Shown piece after piece: positions 17,790 to 26,259 of a DNA stretch of 64,000 nucleotides. The position numbers were made by a program, and so were the translations under genes. The notes under the pieces are model-generated. The model was not told the DNA's origin. It saw only the letters and a list, made by a program, of their open reading frames with translations, and searched no databases. Origin of the DNA: Candidatus Scalindua japonica (GTDB taxonomy: Bacteria; Planctomycetota; Brocadiia; Brocadiales; Scalinduaceae). The DNA is taken from contig NZ_BAOS01000004.1 in NCBI RefSeq assembly GCF_002443295.1, positions 372,001-436,000 of the forward strand. The letters run 5' to 3'. Numbering within the stretch: the first letter of the stretch is position 1; each line of letters begins with the position of its first letter.

Positions 17790-18839
17790 ATGAATGATAT
17801 CTATATTAATAAAAAAGACCTTAAAAGTTTTTGTGATAAACTGAAAGAGAGATATACCGTTTATGGTGTAAGACAGAAAGAGGAAGGTTTCTATGTCTTT
17901 GATGAAATAGATGAATTTTCAGATCCGCTCAAAGAGTATAAACCAACAATTCTGCCACCAAAAAAATATCTTTTCCCTCAACAGGAGACTCTTTTACGAT
18001 TTGATACACAACCACATCCGGATGTAAAGCCGGTTATTGAGTCAAAAAAACAGGTACTATTTGGTGTCAGACCATGTGACATTCACGGAATCAGCCTGCT
18101 GGACAAAATATTTACCACCGACCACGAAGATAAGAATTACACTCAAAAACGGGCCGATACCATCATCATTGGTATAGACTGCCTTGAACCCTGCTATGAA
18201 CACGCCTACTGTGCAATTGTTGGATGCCTGGACGTTGATGACGGTTACGATATTATGATGACTGATATCGGTGATAGTTTGTATACATCGGTTAAAACAG
18301 AAATGGGAGAGGAAATAGTAACAAATTTTGCTGAATATACAGTCGCAGGTGAAGAAGAGCGGCAGAGGTTTCGGGAATTAAGGAGTGAAAGAGAAGGCAA
18401 ATTCGAGAAAATGATAAACACGGATATATCCAATCTACCACTTCTCTTTCAAAATGCAGATAATGACCCTGTCTGGGATGAATTAAATGACAAGTGTCTT
18501 GGATGCGGACGCTGTAACATTGTATGTCCTACCTGCTATTGCTTTGACGTATATGATTGCATGGAGTTATCTATGACATCGGGAGAAAGATGTCGCGAAT
18601 GGGACGCATGTACTCTAAAGGATTTTGCAGTTGTATCTTCGGGAGAAAACTTCAGGTCAACAAGAGGACATAGATTAAGGCACAGATTTAATAGAAAGTT
18701 CAATTACTTAATGACAAAACATAATACCTCTTTCTGCGTTGGTTGCGGAAGGTGTTCAAAGACGTGCCCGGTCAATATTGACTTAGTAGAGACAGTGAAT
18801 GCCGTAATTAAAAACAATAAAAACCATGAAACAGAATAA
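17790..18839 (+). CDS. hyhB: Sulfhydrogenase-type beta subunit, 4Fe-4S protein (HyhB/AsrA-like)
   Basis: The 349-residue protein carries two C-terminal [4Fe-4S] motifs: CLGCGRCNIVCPTCYCFD and CVGCGRCSKTCPVN. Its N-terminal region (VLFGVRPCDIHGISLLD) matches the anaerobic sulfite reductase A / sulfhydrogenase beta family. It transfers electrons between the gamma FAD/NAD subunit and the hydrogenase module. It overlaps hyhG by 14 bp. The order beta-gamma-delta-alpha is that of group 3b cytoplasmic bidirectional NAD(P)-linked [NiFe] hydrogenases. Confidence 0.92.
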   Translation: MNDIYINKKDLKSFCDKLKERYTVYGVRQKEEGFYVFDEIDEFSDPLKEYKPTILPPKKYLFPQQETLLRFDTQPHPDVKPVIESKKQVLFGVRPCDIHGISLLDKIFTTDHEDKNYTQKRADTIIIGIDCLEPCYEHAYCAIVGCLDVDDGYDIMMTDIGDSLYTSVKTEMGEEIVTNFAEYTVAGEEERQRFRELRSEREGKFEKMINTDISNLPLLFQNADNDPVWDELNDKCLGCGRCNIVCPTCYCFDVYDCMELSMTSGERCREWDACTLKDFAVVSSGENFRSTRGHRLRHRFNRKFNYLMTKHNTSFCVGCGRCSKTCPVNIDLVETVNAVIKNNKNHETE

Positions 18840-19653
18840 TTCTATTTTTCTACCGGATATTGTAGAGGTGATAAGTACACGTCAGCTTACCGAGATGGAA
18901 AGATATATTGAGTTAAAAATAGATGACACCAGCGGGTTTACCTTTAATCCGGGACAGTTTGTCCAGCTTTCGGTTTTTGGTATCGGCGAAGCCCCTATAT
19001 CAATATCATCTTCTCCTAATAATAAAGACGCTATTGGTTTGTGTGTGAGAAAAGCAGGAGATGTCACCTCTGCCATTCACAAATTGGAAAAAGGCTCGTA
19101 TCTCGGCATGAGAGGCCCTCTGGGCAATGGATTCCCAGTAGAAGAGATCAAGGGCAAAGACCTTTTGTTTATAGCCGGCGGTCTGGGATTAGCACCTCTG
19201 CGCTCGCTAATTAACTATGTCCTTGAAAAGAGAGATGACTTTGCAAAGATAACTATTCTGTACGGTGCGAAGAATCCCGGAGAGATGTTGTTTACAGAAG
19301 AACTTGAGTTATGGAGAACAAGAGAAGATATAGAATTAAACATGACGGTTGATAAGCCGGATAAAGACTGGTCCGGTAAATCAGGGGTCATTACAAGACT
19401 TATTCCCCCTTTAACAGTATCACCTGCTAATACCTATGCACTGGTAGTCGGACCTCCGGTAATGTATAAATACGTCCTTCTCGAACTTCAGATAAAACAG
19501 ATACCTGAAACCCAGATTATCATGTCATTAGAGAGACGTATGAAGTGCGGTGTAGGAAAATGCGGTCATTGTCAAATAAACGGAATGTATGTCTGCATTG
19601 AGGGTCCTGAGTTCAGCTACAATACATTAAAATTTCTTTCGGAGGCTATATGA
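18826..19653 (+). CDS. hyhG: Sulfhydrogenase-type gamma subunit, FAD/NAD(P)-binding
   Basis: The 275-residue ferredoxin-NADP reductase-like protein has an FAD-binding barrel (FNPGQFVQLSVFG, APISISSSP) and a nucleotide-binding domain (LLFIAGGLGLAPLRSLI). It ends with a C-terminal [2Fe-2S] site, CGVGKCGHCQ. It passes electrons between NAD(P)H and the beta subunit. The start lies inside the 3' end of hyhB, and the stop overlaps the next start by 4 bp (ATGA), as expected for a coupled operon. Confidence 0.93.
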   Translation: MKQNNSIFLPDIVEVISTRQLTEMERYIELKIDDTSGFTFNPGQFVQLSVFGIGEAPISISSSPNNKDAIGLCVRKAGDVTSAIHKLEKGSYLGMRGPLGNGFPVEEIKGKDLLFIAGGLGLAPLRSLINYVLEKRDDFAKITILYGAKNPGEMLFTEELELWRTREDIELNMTVDKPDKDWSGKSGVITRLIPPLTVSPANTYALVVGPPVMYKYVLLELQIKQIPETQIIMSLERRMKCGVGKCGHCQINGMYVCIEGPEFSYNTLKFLSEAI

Positions 19654-20393
19654 CAAAACCAAGAGTAGCTTTTTTCTCATTTTCAAGCTGTGAAGGCTGC
19701 CAATTGGTAGTGCTCACCATTGAAGAACATCTTCTTGAACTCGCCAGTTTGATCGACATTGTCTCTTTTAGAGAAGCGATGAGTGAAAGAAGTGAGAACT
19801 ATGACATTGCATTTGTAGAAGGCAGTATCACAACAACCGAGGAAATTGAAAGGATCAAAAAAATACGAAATACCGCCAACGTCATTATAGCATTAGGTGC
19901 ATGTGCTACAATTGGCGGCATTAATAGTCTGAAAAACCAATTTGAAATGGATAAGGTTAAAGAGATAGTATATGGTAAAATGGCGGGAAATTATGAGACT
20001 ATCCCTACAAGACCAATTGAGGCGGTAATAAAGGTGGACTACAAGATACAGGGATGCCCGATCGACAAAGATGAATTTCTTGAAATAACCAAGGCAATTT
20101 TACAGGGGAAAAAACCCCGTACACCTGATTATCCGGTTTGCATTGAATGCCAGATGAGAGAAAATGTCTGCCTTTTTGAAAAAGGAATGGTCTGTATGGG
20201 ACCGGTTGCAAAAGCAGGATGCAAGGCCATCTGTCCAACTTACAATGATGGTTGTGTTGGATGCCGTGGTCTTATTGACGACCCAAATATGTCATCGCAT
20301 AAGAATCTTTTAAGTGAGCATGGATTAACTGTTGATGATGCTATTTCTCAATATATGTTGTTTGGGGGAAATAGTAGAGAGAAGTATGAATAA
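19650..20393 (+). CDS. hyhS: [NiFe] hydrogenase small (delta) subunit
   Basis: The 247-residue protein contains the proximal cluster ligands in FSSCEGCQL (Cys14, Cys17), LGACATIGG and IQGCPIDKDE. Two more cysteine groups near the C-terminus (CIECQMRENVCL, CKAICPTYNDGCVGCRG) can hold two further clusters. No Tat signal is present, consistent with a cytoplasmic group 3 enzyme. It transfers electrons from the NiFe site to hyhB/hyhG. A 56-bp gap separates it from the large subunit. Confidence 0.93.
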   Translation: MTKPRVAFFSFSSCEGCQLVVLTIEEHLLELASLIDIVSFREAMSERSENYDIAFVEGSITTTEEIERIKKIRNTANVIIALGACATIGGINSLKNQFEMDKVKEIVYGKMAGNYETIPTRPIEAVIKVDYKIQGCPIDKDEFLEITKAILQGKKPRTPDYPVCIECQMRENVCLFEKGMVCMGPVAKAGCKAICPTYNDGCVGCRGLIDDPNMSSHKNLLSEHGLTVDDAISQYMLFGGNSREKYE

Positions 20394-20449
20394 TAAGAAA
20401 CGTTACTATACAGAGTGTGGTAACAAGTAGTTAAGGGAGCTAAATTTTC

Positions 20450-21745
20450 ATGCATGATTTTCACGTAGGTATTGAACACATAACGAGAGTCGAAGGACAC
20501 GGAAATATAATAATCGACGTTAAGGAAGGAGAGATCAGAGAACTCCGGATGGATATCGTTGAGTCGCCGCGGTTTTTTGAGGCGATGGCGCTTGGCAGGT
20601 CTTATAAAGAAGTAGCACATATAACCTCACGCATCTGCGGCATTTGTGCTGTTACTCATACCACAACATCAATAAAGGCCATTGAATCCGCACTCGGTTT
20701 CAAACCATCGCAACATACAATACAGCTAAGGAAACTATTGCTTAATGCTGAATACATACAGAGCCATATTCTCCATGTTTATTTCCTGACAGCACCGGAC
20801 TTCTTTAGAGTTGGCAGTGTATTTGGTATGGTAAAAGACAATAAAGAAGTTGTATTAAGAGGCATGCGAATTAAAACCATCGCAAATGAACTGTGTGCAT
20901 TGGTCGGGGGCCGGCATATCCACCCTATTACGCTGAAAGTAGGCTGTTTCTCAAAAAGCCCTGATCTCAAATCTCTGGCCGAGTTTAAAAAGAAAATAGA
21001 GGGATCAAGGCAGGACATAGAAGAATCGATAGAATTCTTTAAAAACCTGGAGACACCTGAATATGAAAGAGAAACAGAGTATATTTCACTTACCAATCCT
21101 GACGAATATGCCCTTTATGACGGCAATATTAAATCCAGTGATAATAACGATGAAACAGAACCCGCGAACTATCTTGACAAAGTCAAAGAGTTTATAGTTC
21201 CGCACTCAACAGCAAAACACGCAAGGTCCAATAGAAAATCATATATGGTAGGAGCTCTTGCAAGAATTAACAACAACTATGAACAACTGCACCCAAAGGC
21301 CAAAGAAGCTGCTGAGGAGATGGGATTAAAACACCCCTGCTACAACCCTTATATGAATAATATTGCTCAGGTCGTAGAAACAGTACACTGTCTTGAAGAC
21401 AGTGTCAGTATAATTGATGATCTTCTCTCAAGTAATCTGAAAGACGAGAAGGTAGAACTGGCAACTGAATCAGGGCATGGTGTAGGCGCTACAGAAGCAC
21501 CCAGAGGTACATTGTACCATGAGCACAAAATAGATGATAATGGAAAGATTACCTATGCCAACTATATCATTCCAACCAGCCAGAACCTGGCAAATATAGA
21601 AAATGACTTAAGATCTCTTATTCCAAATATACTGGATCAGCCAAAGGATGATATAATTCTTGACATAGAGATGCTTGTAAGGGCTTATGACCCATGCATC
21701 TCATGTGCGACACATTTGATGAAGGTAAAATTTGTAAATGAATGA
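20450..21745 (+). CDS. hyhL: [NiFe] hydrogenase large (alpha) subunit, group 3b-type
   Basis: The 431-residue catalytic subunit has the L1 motif RICGICAVTHT (Cys63, Cys66) and the L2 motif DPCISCATH (Cys416, Cys419, His422); these four cysteines bind the NiFe centre. Nine residues follow His422 and would be removed by the maturation protease encoded next. The alpha-type context with NAD(P)-linked subunits indicates a soluble bidirectional hydrogenase, often with sulfur reductase activity. Its 3' end overlaps the protease gene by 8 bp. Confidence 0.95.
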   Translation: MHDFHVGIEHITRVEGHGNIIIDVKEGEIRELRMDIVESPRFFEAMALGRSYKEVAHITSRICGICAVTHTTTSIKAIESALGFKPSQHTIQLRKLLLNAEYIQSHILHVYFLTAPDFFRVGSVFGMVKDNKEVVLRGMRIKTIANELCALVGGRHIHPITLKVGCFSKSPDLKSLAEFKKKIEGSRQDIEESIEFFKNLETPEYERETEYISLTNPDEYALYDGNIKSSDNNDETEPANYLDKVKEFIVPHSTAKHARSNRKSYMVGALARINNNYEQLHPKAKEAAEEMGLKHPCYNPYMNNIAQVVETVHCLEDSVSIIDDLLSSNLKDEKVELATESGHGVGATEAPRGTLYHEHKIDDNGKITYANYIIPTSQNLANIENDLRSLIPNILDQPKDDIILDIEMLVRAYDPCISCATHLMKVKFVNE

Positions 21746-22220
21746 TGAGAAGAGAATAGTAGTTATTGGAATAGGTAATCTATTACTCATGGATGAAGGT
21801 ATCGGCATCCACACAATCAATGAATTAGAGAGATGTGTTCTTCACAGGAATGTCACAATATATGATGGAGGTACTGGAGGGTTCAAACTTATCGATCTCA
21901 TGCAGGGAGCTGACAAAGTAATATTTATTGACGCAATTGAAACAGGCAAGTCTCCCGGGACTATTATCTCATTTAAATCAGAAGAGGTAAAATCACTCTA
22001 CCGAAAGAAAAAATATTCGTTGCATGATACTGATATCCTGGAAGTAATAAAAATGACAGAATTCCTTGATAATCCCCCTGAAATACAAATAGTGGGTATT
22101 CAACCAAAGATAATTGATTACGGTACTATTCTTTCAAAAGAATTGTCTGATGCAATGCCTGATATAATTAATTCTGTACTTAAAGAAATTAAAGACGTTT
22201 GCCGTGCATCGTCTGTTTAG
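21738..22220 (+). CDS. Hydrogenase maturation protease
   Basis: The 160-residue HycI/HyaD-like endopeptidase has the N-terminal motif VIGIGNLLLMDEGIGIH, with the conserved Glu that binds nickel in the precursor, and the second metal-binding region FIDAIETG. It cleaves the C-terminal tail of HyhL after His422 once nickel is inserted. It is the last gene of the hydrogenase operon; an unusually strong hairpin begins 8 bp after its stop codon. No hypA, B, D, E or F genes are in the window. Confidence 0.92.
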   Translation: MNDEKRIVVIGIGNLLLMDEGIGIHTINELERCVLHRNVTIYDGGTGGFKLIDLMQGADKVIFIDAIETGKSPGTIISFKSEEVKSLYRKKKYSLHDTDILEVIKMTEFLDNPPEIQIVGIQPKIIDYGTILSKELSDAMPDIINSVLKEIKDVCRASSV

Positions 22221-22227
22221 CAATTAT

Positions 22228-22276
22228 CCTCCCATTCGAGAGGATTCCAGAGTATGTACTCCTCTCGAATGGGAGG
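22228..22276 (+). promoter_or_regulatory. Perfect 17-bp hairpin between hydrogenase operon and receiver gene
   Basis: CCTCCCATTCGAGAGGA (22228-22244) is the exact reverse complement of 22260-22276, with a 15-base loop. The 3' arm ends in GGGAGG and directly abuts AAGGAG (22277-22282), the ribosome site of the next gene (ATG 22292). No U-run follows, so it is not a standard terminator. It could insulate the operon 3' end, or mask the downstream ribosome site. Confidence 0.7.
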
Positions 22277-22291
22277 AAGGAGCTGACATAT

Positions 22292-22705
22292 ATGAGAAAT
22301 AAAAAAATACTGATAATTGATGATGATCCGGATATCGTTGAGGCGATGAGGATGCCCCTTGAGGCAAATGGTTATAACGTAATTTCTGCAAGTAGCGGTA
22401 AAGATGGACTGCAGAGAGCAAAAGAGGAAGTTCCTGATTTAATAATTCTTGACGTAATGATGGAGAACGATACAGCAGGGTTTCATGTGGCATATGAATT
22501 AAAGAGTGAAGAACCGGATTCCGAATATAAAGATTGCAGAAACATCCCGATACTGATGATAACTGCCATATCTCAAAAAAAGGGTATGAGCTTTTCACCT
22601 GACAATGATGATACCTTCTTGCCGGTTGATGGTTTTATCGAAAAGCCGGTCCAGCCAAAGGATCTGTTGGAACGAGCTGCAGAATATCTAGCAGTAAAAG
22701 AGTAG
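22292..22705 (+). CDS. Receiver-domain response regulator
   Basis: The 137-residue CheY-like protein has LIIDDDPDI, acceptor Asp54 in LIILDVMME, and the lysine in GFIEKPVQPKDLL, so all active-site residues are present. No output domain is attached. The start at 22292 follows AAGGAG at 22277-22282; the longer frame from 22199 would run through the hairpin and overlap the protease gene, so it is rejected. The membrane histidine kinase 55 bp downstream is its likely partner, and the pair may sense the redox or hydrogen state. Confidence 0.88.
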   Translation: MRNKKILIIDDDPDIVEAMRMPLEANGYNVISASSGKDGLQRAKEEVPDLIILDVMMENDTAGFHVAYELKSEEPDSEYKDCRNIPILMITAISQKKGMSFSPDNDDTFLPVDGFIEKPVQPKDLLERAAEYLAVKE

Positions 22706-22760
22706 ATTTGTCACGAGTTTACATTAAATCAGATTTATATATTCAGGGAGGCAAGTCTCC

Positions 22761-24119
22761 ATGCCGCATAATATTCATTCACCGGAAAAATCCTCACAGG
22801 AAAAAGAGTTGGTTGAAAGCCTTTCAAGATTTATAAATCTTCGTTGGATTATGGCAGTTATGATATGCATCACCTCTGTATTTGCCAGATTTATCTTGAA
22901 TATCAAACTGCCTCTTACATCAATACTCACTATTACGTTTTGCATTATGATGTTTACATTTGTCTGTTTCTATTTCCAGAAACAGGTAAAATCATATGAA
23001 CGTTTTGCTAATATACAGATTTCTGTAGACTGGATAGCCCTGATATCCCTTGTACATTTCACAGGAGGTATTGAAAGCCCCGTAATCTTCTACTTTATAT
23101 TTCATGTAATTATTGCGTCTATCCTGTTGTCAAAAAAGGAGTGCTATCTTCAGACTGGATTTGCAGTGTTATTAATAATCTCTCTTTCAATTCTGGAATA
23201 TTTCCACATTCTCCCTCATATTCATATTAAAGAACTTTTCCCGGTTCCTGTTTATAATAATGGTCTTTATCTCCTGTCAGTAATATTCTTCAGTATTACG
23301 TCTTTATACATTTCCGCATACCTGGCAACATCTGTCAATAAGCGTCTAAGGAAGAGAGAGAATGAAATTATTTTCCTTAAAGATAGTATAACTGATGCAT
23401 ACAATAAGTTGGAACTGGTAGACAGAGAGAAGAGTGAATTCACATACAAAGTTACACACGAACTCAGATCTCCACTAAGCGCGATTCAGAGTCTATTAAA
23501 GTCAATCGAAGAGGGTTATGCCGGAGAGGTTCCACAAAAAGCCAGAGAGTTAATTGCCAGGTCTGAAAAAAGGACAGGTTTTCTATTAACGCTTGTTAAT
23601 GATCTGCTTGATTTAGTTAGTGGGAAAAGAGAAAAACCGAGTGAAAAAGAGATAGGACCGGTAGATGTAAATGAGTCATTGCAGGGAACGCTCCATCTGA
23701 TGCAGGAGAAGTCTAAGAATAAGGGTATAGAAATATCAATAAATTCCGATTTGAAACCTTCATACCTGAATGTAGACAGGGATGATCTGGATATTATCAT
23801 GACAAATCTTATTGATAACGCAATAAAGTACACAGAAAGAGGAGGTAAAATAAATATTGACAGCAGAATGACAGGAAAAGAAATTATTGTTACAATATCT
23901 GATACTGGAATTGGCATACCTGAAGAGGACTTAGATAAGATCTTTGATGAGTTTTATAGAGCTGAAAATGCAAAGGATATTGAGCATGACGGTACGGGAT
24001 TAGGACTTCCGATAGTCAATAGTCTTGTCAAAAGATATGGCGGCGATATTGATGCGCAGAGTACATTAGAAAAAGGAACAACCTTCACTGTTTCGTTTTC
24101 TGTTAATGATCAGCATTAG
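22761..24119 (+). CDS. Membrane histidine kinase
   Basis: The 452-residue protein has about six hydrophobic segments in residues 25-195 (for example IMAVMICITSVFARFIL and LLSVIFFSITSLYISAYL), with little periplasmic sequence. They are followed by a coiled-coil linker, the H-box THELRSPLSAIQ, the N-box DNAIKYT, and ATP-lid motifs SDTGIGIPEEDL and GTGLGLPIVNSL. Small periplasmic loops suggest sensing within or at the membrane. The start has GGGAGG upstream (about 22746-22751). It probably phosphorylates the receiver encoded just before it. Confidence 0.92.
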   Translation: MPHNIHSPEKSSQEKELVESLSRFINLRWIMAVMICITSVFARFILNIKLPLTSILTITFCIMMFTFVCFYFQKQVKSYERFANIQISVDWIALISLVHFTGGIESPVIFYFIFHVIIASILLSKKECYLQTGFAVLLIISLSILEYFHILPHIHIKELFPVPVYNNGLYLLSVIFFSITSLYISAYLATSVNKRLRKRENEIIFLKDSITDAYNKLELVDREKSEFTYKVTHELRSPLSAIQSLLKSIEEGYAGEVPQKARELIARSEKRTGFLLTLVNDLLDLVSGKREKPSEKEIGPVDVNESLQGTLHLMQEKSKNKGIEISINSDLKPSYLNVDRDDLDIIMTNLIDNAIKYTERGGKINIDSRMTGKEIIVTISDTGIGIPEEDLDKIFDEFYRAENAKDIEHDGTGLGLPIVNSLVKRYGGDIDAQSTLEKGTTFTVSFSVNDQH

Positions 24120-24159
24120 CACAGATATGCATATACTTAAGGAATATTATTACACTGCT

Positions 24160-24345
24160 ATATTTAGTCAGTAGCGTCCGGTTAGGTTTTTACAAACACC
24201 GTTTTTTGTCATACCCGAATTCCTTTATCGGGTATCCAGGTGGTTCGTTCAATCTGGATTCCCGCTTAAAGCATACGGGAATGACAGTATTGGAGCAATA
24301 AATTGCTATAAACAAAAACCTAACCGGACGCTACTGATATTTAGT
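24160..24345. mobile_element. MITE-like element with terminal inverted repeats and 9-bp target duplication
   Basis: A 168-bp non-coding element (24169-24336) starts CAGTAGCGTCCGGTTAGG and ends with the reverse complement CCTAACCGGACGCTACTG, giving terminal inverted repeats of about 23 bp. It is flanked on both sides by the identical 9-bp sequence ATATTTAGT (24160-24168 and 24337-24345). The interior holds two palindromic arms of the CCCGAAT...CGGGTAT and GGATTCCCGC type. A related copy lies at 49699-49863 in reverse orientation. Confidence 0.85.
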
Positions 24346-24443
24346 AAAGTTAATAAAATATTATTATAATCTATCTGCTTTTTATGGTATTGTAAGTTAA
24401 AATTAATTCTGATTAAAAAAAGTTATTTATTATCCATTACGCC

Positions 24444-25433
24444 ATGACATATTTAATTACCGCAAAAGAAGTGGAGTCCGTGTTGACATATCCACTCTCC
24501 CTAAAAACAGTTGAGACCGCGTTCAAAGCTTTCGGCCAGGGCAAAACTTGCCAACCACCAAAATCATACCTGATATTCAAAGATGGTGACTTGCGCTCGA
24601 TGCCGGCATACATTAACACTACAAGTATGAAGATAGCCGGAATTAAATCGGTTAATGTCCATCCTGATAATCACAATAAGTTTGGCTTACCAACAGTCAT
24701 GGCTACTATTCTACTGACAGACCCAAAGAATGGGTTTAATATCGCAGTATTAGACGGTACGCACATTACAAACATGCGTACAGGCGCCTCAGGCGGTGTC
24801 GCTACAAAGTACCTATCTAGAAAGGACAGCAAAGTTATGGCCTTGATTGGTGCAGGAGCACAGGCTTATACTCAATTGCACCATATCATGCTAACAAGAA
24901 AACTTAAAGAAGTACGTGTATACTCACGTTCCAATGAGTCTATGGACAGGTTCTGTAAGAAGATGTCAAAGGTATACCCCAGGGTTTCATTTCTCACTGA
25001 GCCTGACGGCAAAAAAGCGTGCCGTGGAGCGGACATTGTTACTGCTACTACACCCGTGAGAAAACCGATTATCAGGAAATCATGGATTGGTCCGGGTACA
25101 CACATTAATGGTATTGGCGCTGATGCCAAAGGAAAACAGGAACTGGAAACAGCCCTGACTAAATCCTGTAAGATTGTTATAGACGAATGGCAGCAGGCAT
25201 CACACTCCGGAGAAATTAATGCTCCCATTTCCAGGGGCAAATTAAATAAAAAAGACATTTATGCAGAAATTGGAGAGATTATTGCCGGTAAGAAAAAAGG
25301 CAGAACATCAGATGATGAAATAACCTTATTTGATTCAACCGGATTAGCTATCCAGGATATTTCTACAGCGTACGTTGTGTATAATGCGCTTATGAAGAAA
25401 CAGAAGAGACCAAAGAGTATTAATATGTTCTAA
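24444..25433 (+). CDS. Ornithine cyclodeaminase / mu-crystallin family protein
   Basis: The 329-residue protein has the NAD-binding core MALIGAGAQAYTQLHHI and the family segments LDGTHITNMRTGASGGVATKY and GTHINGIGADAKGKQEL. Enzymes of this family include ornithine cyclodeaminase, archaeal-type alanine dehydrogenase and ketimine reductases; the substrate here cannot be told by eye. It is a single gene downstream of the MITE, followed by a secreted protein gene. Confidence 0.88.
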   Translation: MTYLITAKEVESVLTYPLSLKTVETAFKAFGQGKTCQPPKSYLIFKDGDLRSMPAYINTTSMKIAGIKSVNVHPDNHNKFGLPTVMATILLTDPKNGFNIAVLDGTHITNMRTGASGGVATKYLSRKDSKVMALIGAGAQAYTQLHHIMLTRKLKEVRVYSRSNESMDRFCKKMSKVYPRVSFLTEPDGKKACRGADIVTATTPVRKPIIRKSWIGPGTHINGIGADAKGKQELETALTKSCKIVIDEWQQASHSGEINAPISRGKLNKKDIYAEIGEIIAGKKKGRTSDDEITLFDSTGLAIQDISTAYVVYNALMKKQKRPKSINMF

Positions 25434-25483
25434 AAGAATATATTTTATTGGTAATAAACACATCAAGAATTGAAGAGAAGACA

Positions 25484-25984
25484 ATGAATCACAAAAGAGT
25501 TCTCTTGTTTTATACTCCGGCTATTTTTTCAGCATTCCTGCTTCTCGGTATCTTATTTACAAATGAAACGGGAGCCTATAATAATGATTCTACCTTCGGT
25601 GGGGTAATTGCCGGAACTTATCTATTGACAGAGGCTGATGATGGAGGTTCCCGGTTTGTAACAATCACTTCGGATGGCTGCTGGTTTGGCATTCATTCAT
25701 ATCAGTTAGACAAGAAATTCAGCAACCAACAGGGTGTATGGAAGAAGACAGGAAAAAGAGAAATTACCGCCAGAACACTTAATTTTTCACTCCTGCAGGA
25801 TGATGTCGGATCGTCGCGATTCACCTTCACCGTAGAGTTCGATAAAACATATCAGCGAGTATCCGGTGAGTTTTCCGGCAAGCTGTTCCCTGCCGGAGTA
25901 GACCCTCTTGACCCTTTAGCAATCCCGATCAAGACCTTTAGTAATACATTTGCCGGTAAGCGACTGATAATTACAGAGGACTGA
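25484..25984 (+). CDS. Secreted or membrane-anchored hypothetical protein
   Basis: The ATG at 25484 gives a 166-residue protein starting MNHKRVLLFYTPAIFSAFLL, a signal peptide of about 31 residues ending near NETGA. The mature part is rich in beta-strand patterns (GGVIAGTYLLTEADDGGSRF, GVWKKTGKREITARTLNFS) resembling small lipocalin-like secreted domains. A TTG at 25448 would add 12 residues before the signal peptide and is unlikely. No catalytic motif is visible. Confidence 0.65.
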   Translation: MNHKRVLLFYTPAIFSAFLLLGILFTNETGAYNNDSTFGGVIAGTYLLTEADDGGSRFVTITSDGCWFGIHSYQLDKKFSNQQGVWKKTGKREITARTLNFSLLQDDVGSSRFTFTVEFDKTYQRVSGEFSGKLFPAGVDPLDPLAIPIKTFSNTFAGKRLIITED

Positions 25985-26259
25985 ACATTTAGAAAAAATT
26001 CATAAAACTACTTCCTCTTGATCAATAACACAGCGAAAGATAAGTGTAAAAACACAGACAAGTAAAATGCTGCTTTTTCCATACCACCCAGCATCTATTA
26101 AATCATGACAATCGTCTGAACACCCTTTTAACTTAACGATTACCGGCATAGCTGGGGGTTTTCTGTACCGATTAATTAATTAATTACAATAATACAAAAA
26201 AAATGTTATTCTTGAGAATGAATGGTACTATGTGAATATGTTTAAATTAAATTGATGTC

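Noticed and set aside
19650..20393. Assignment as NADH-quinone oxidoreductase subunit B
   Set aside because: The NuoB-like fold is shared, but the operon with large-subunit L1/L2 motifs shows it is the hydrogenase small subunit.
22199..22291. Longer N-terminus for the receiver protein
   Set aside because: It would translate through the 17-bp hairpin and overlap the protease gene; the ATG at 22292 has its own AAGGAG.
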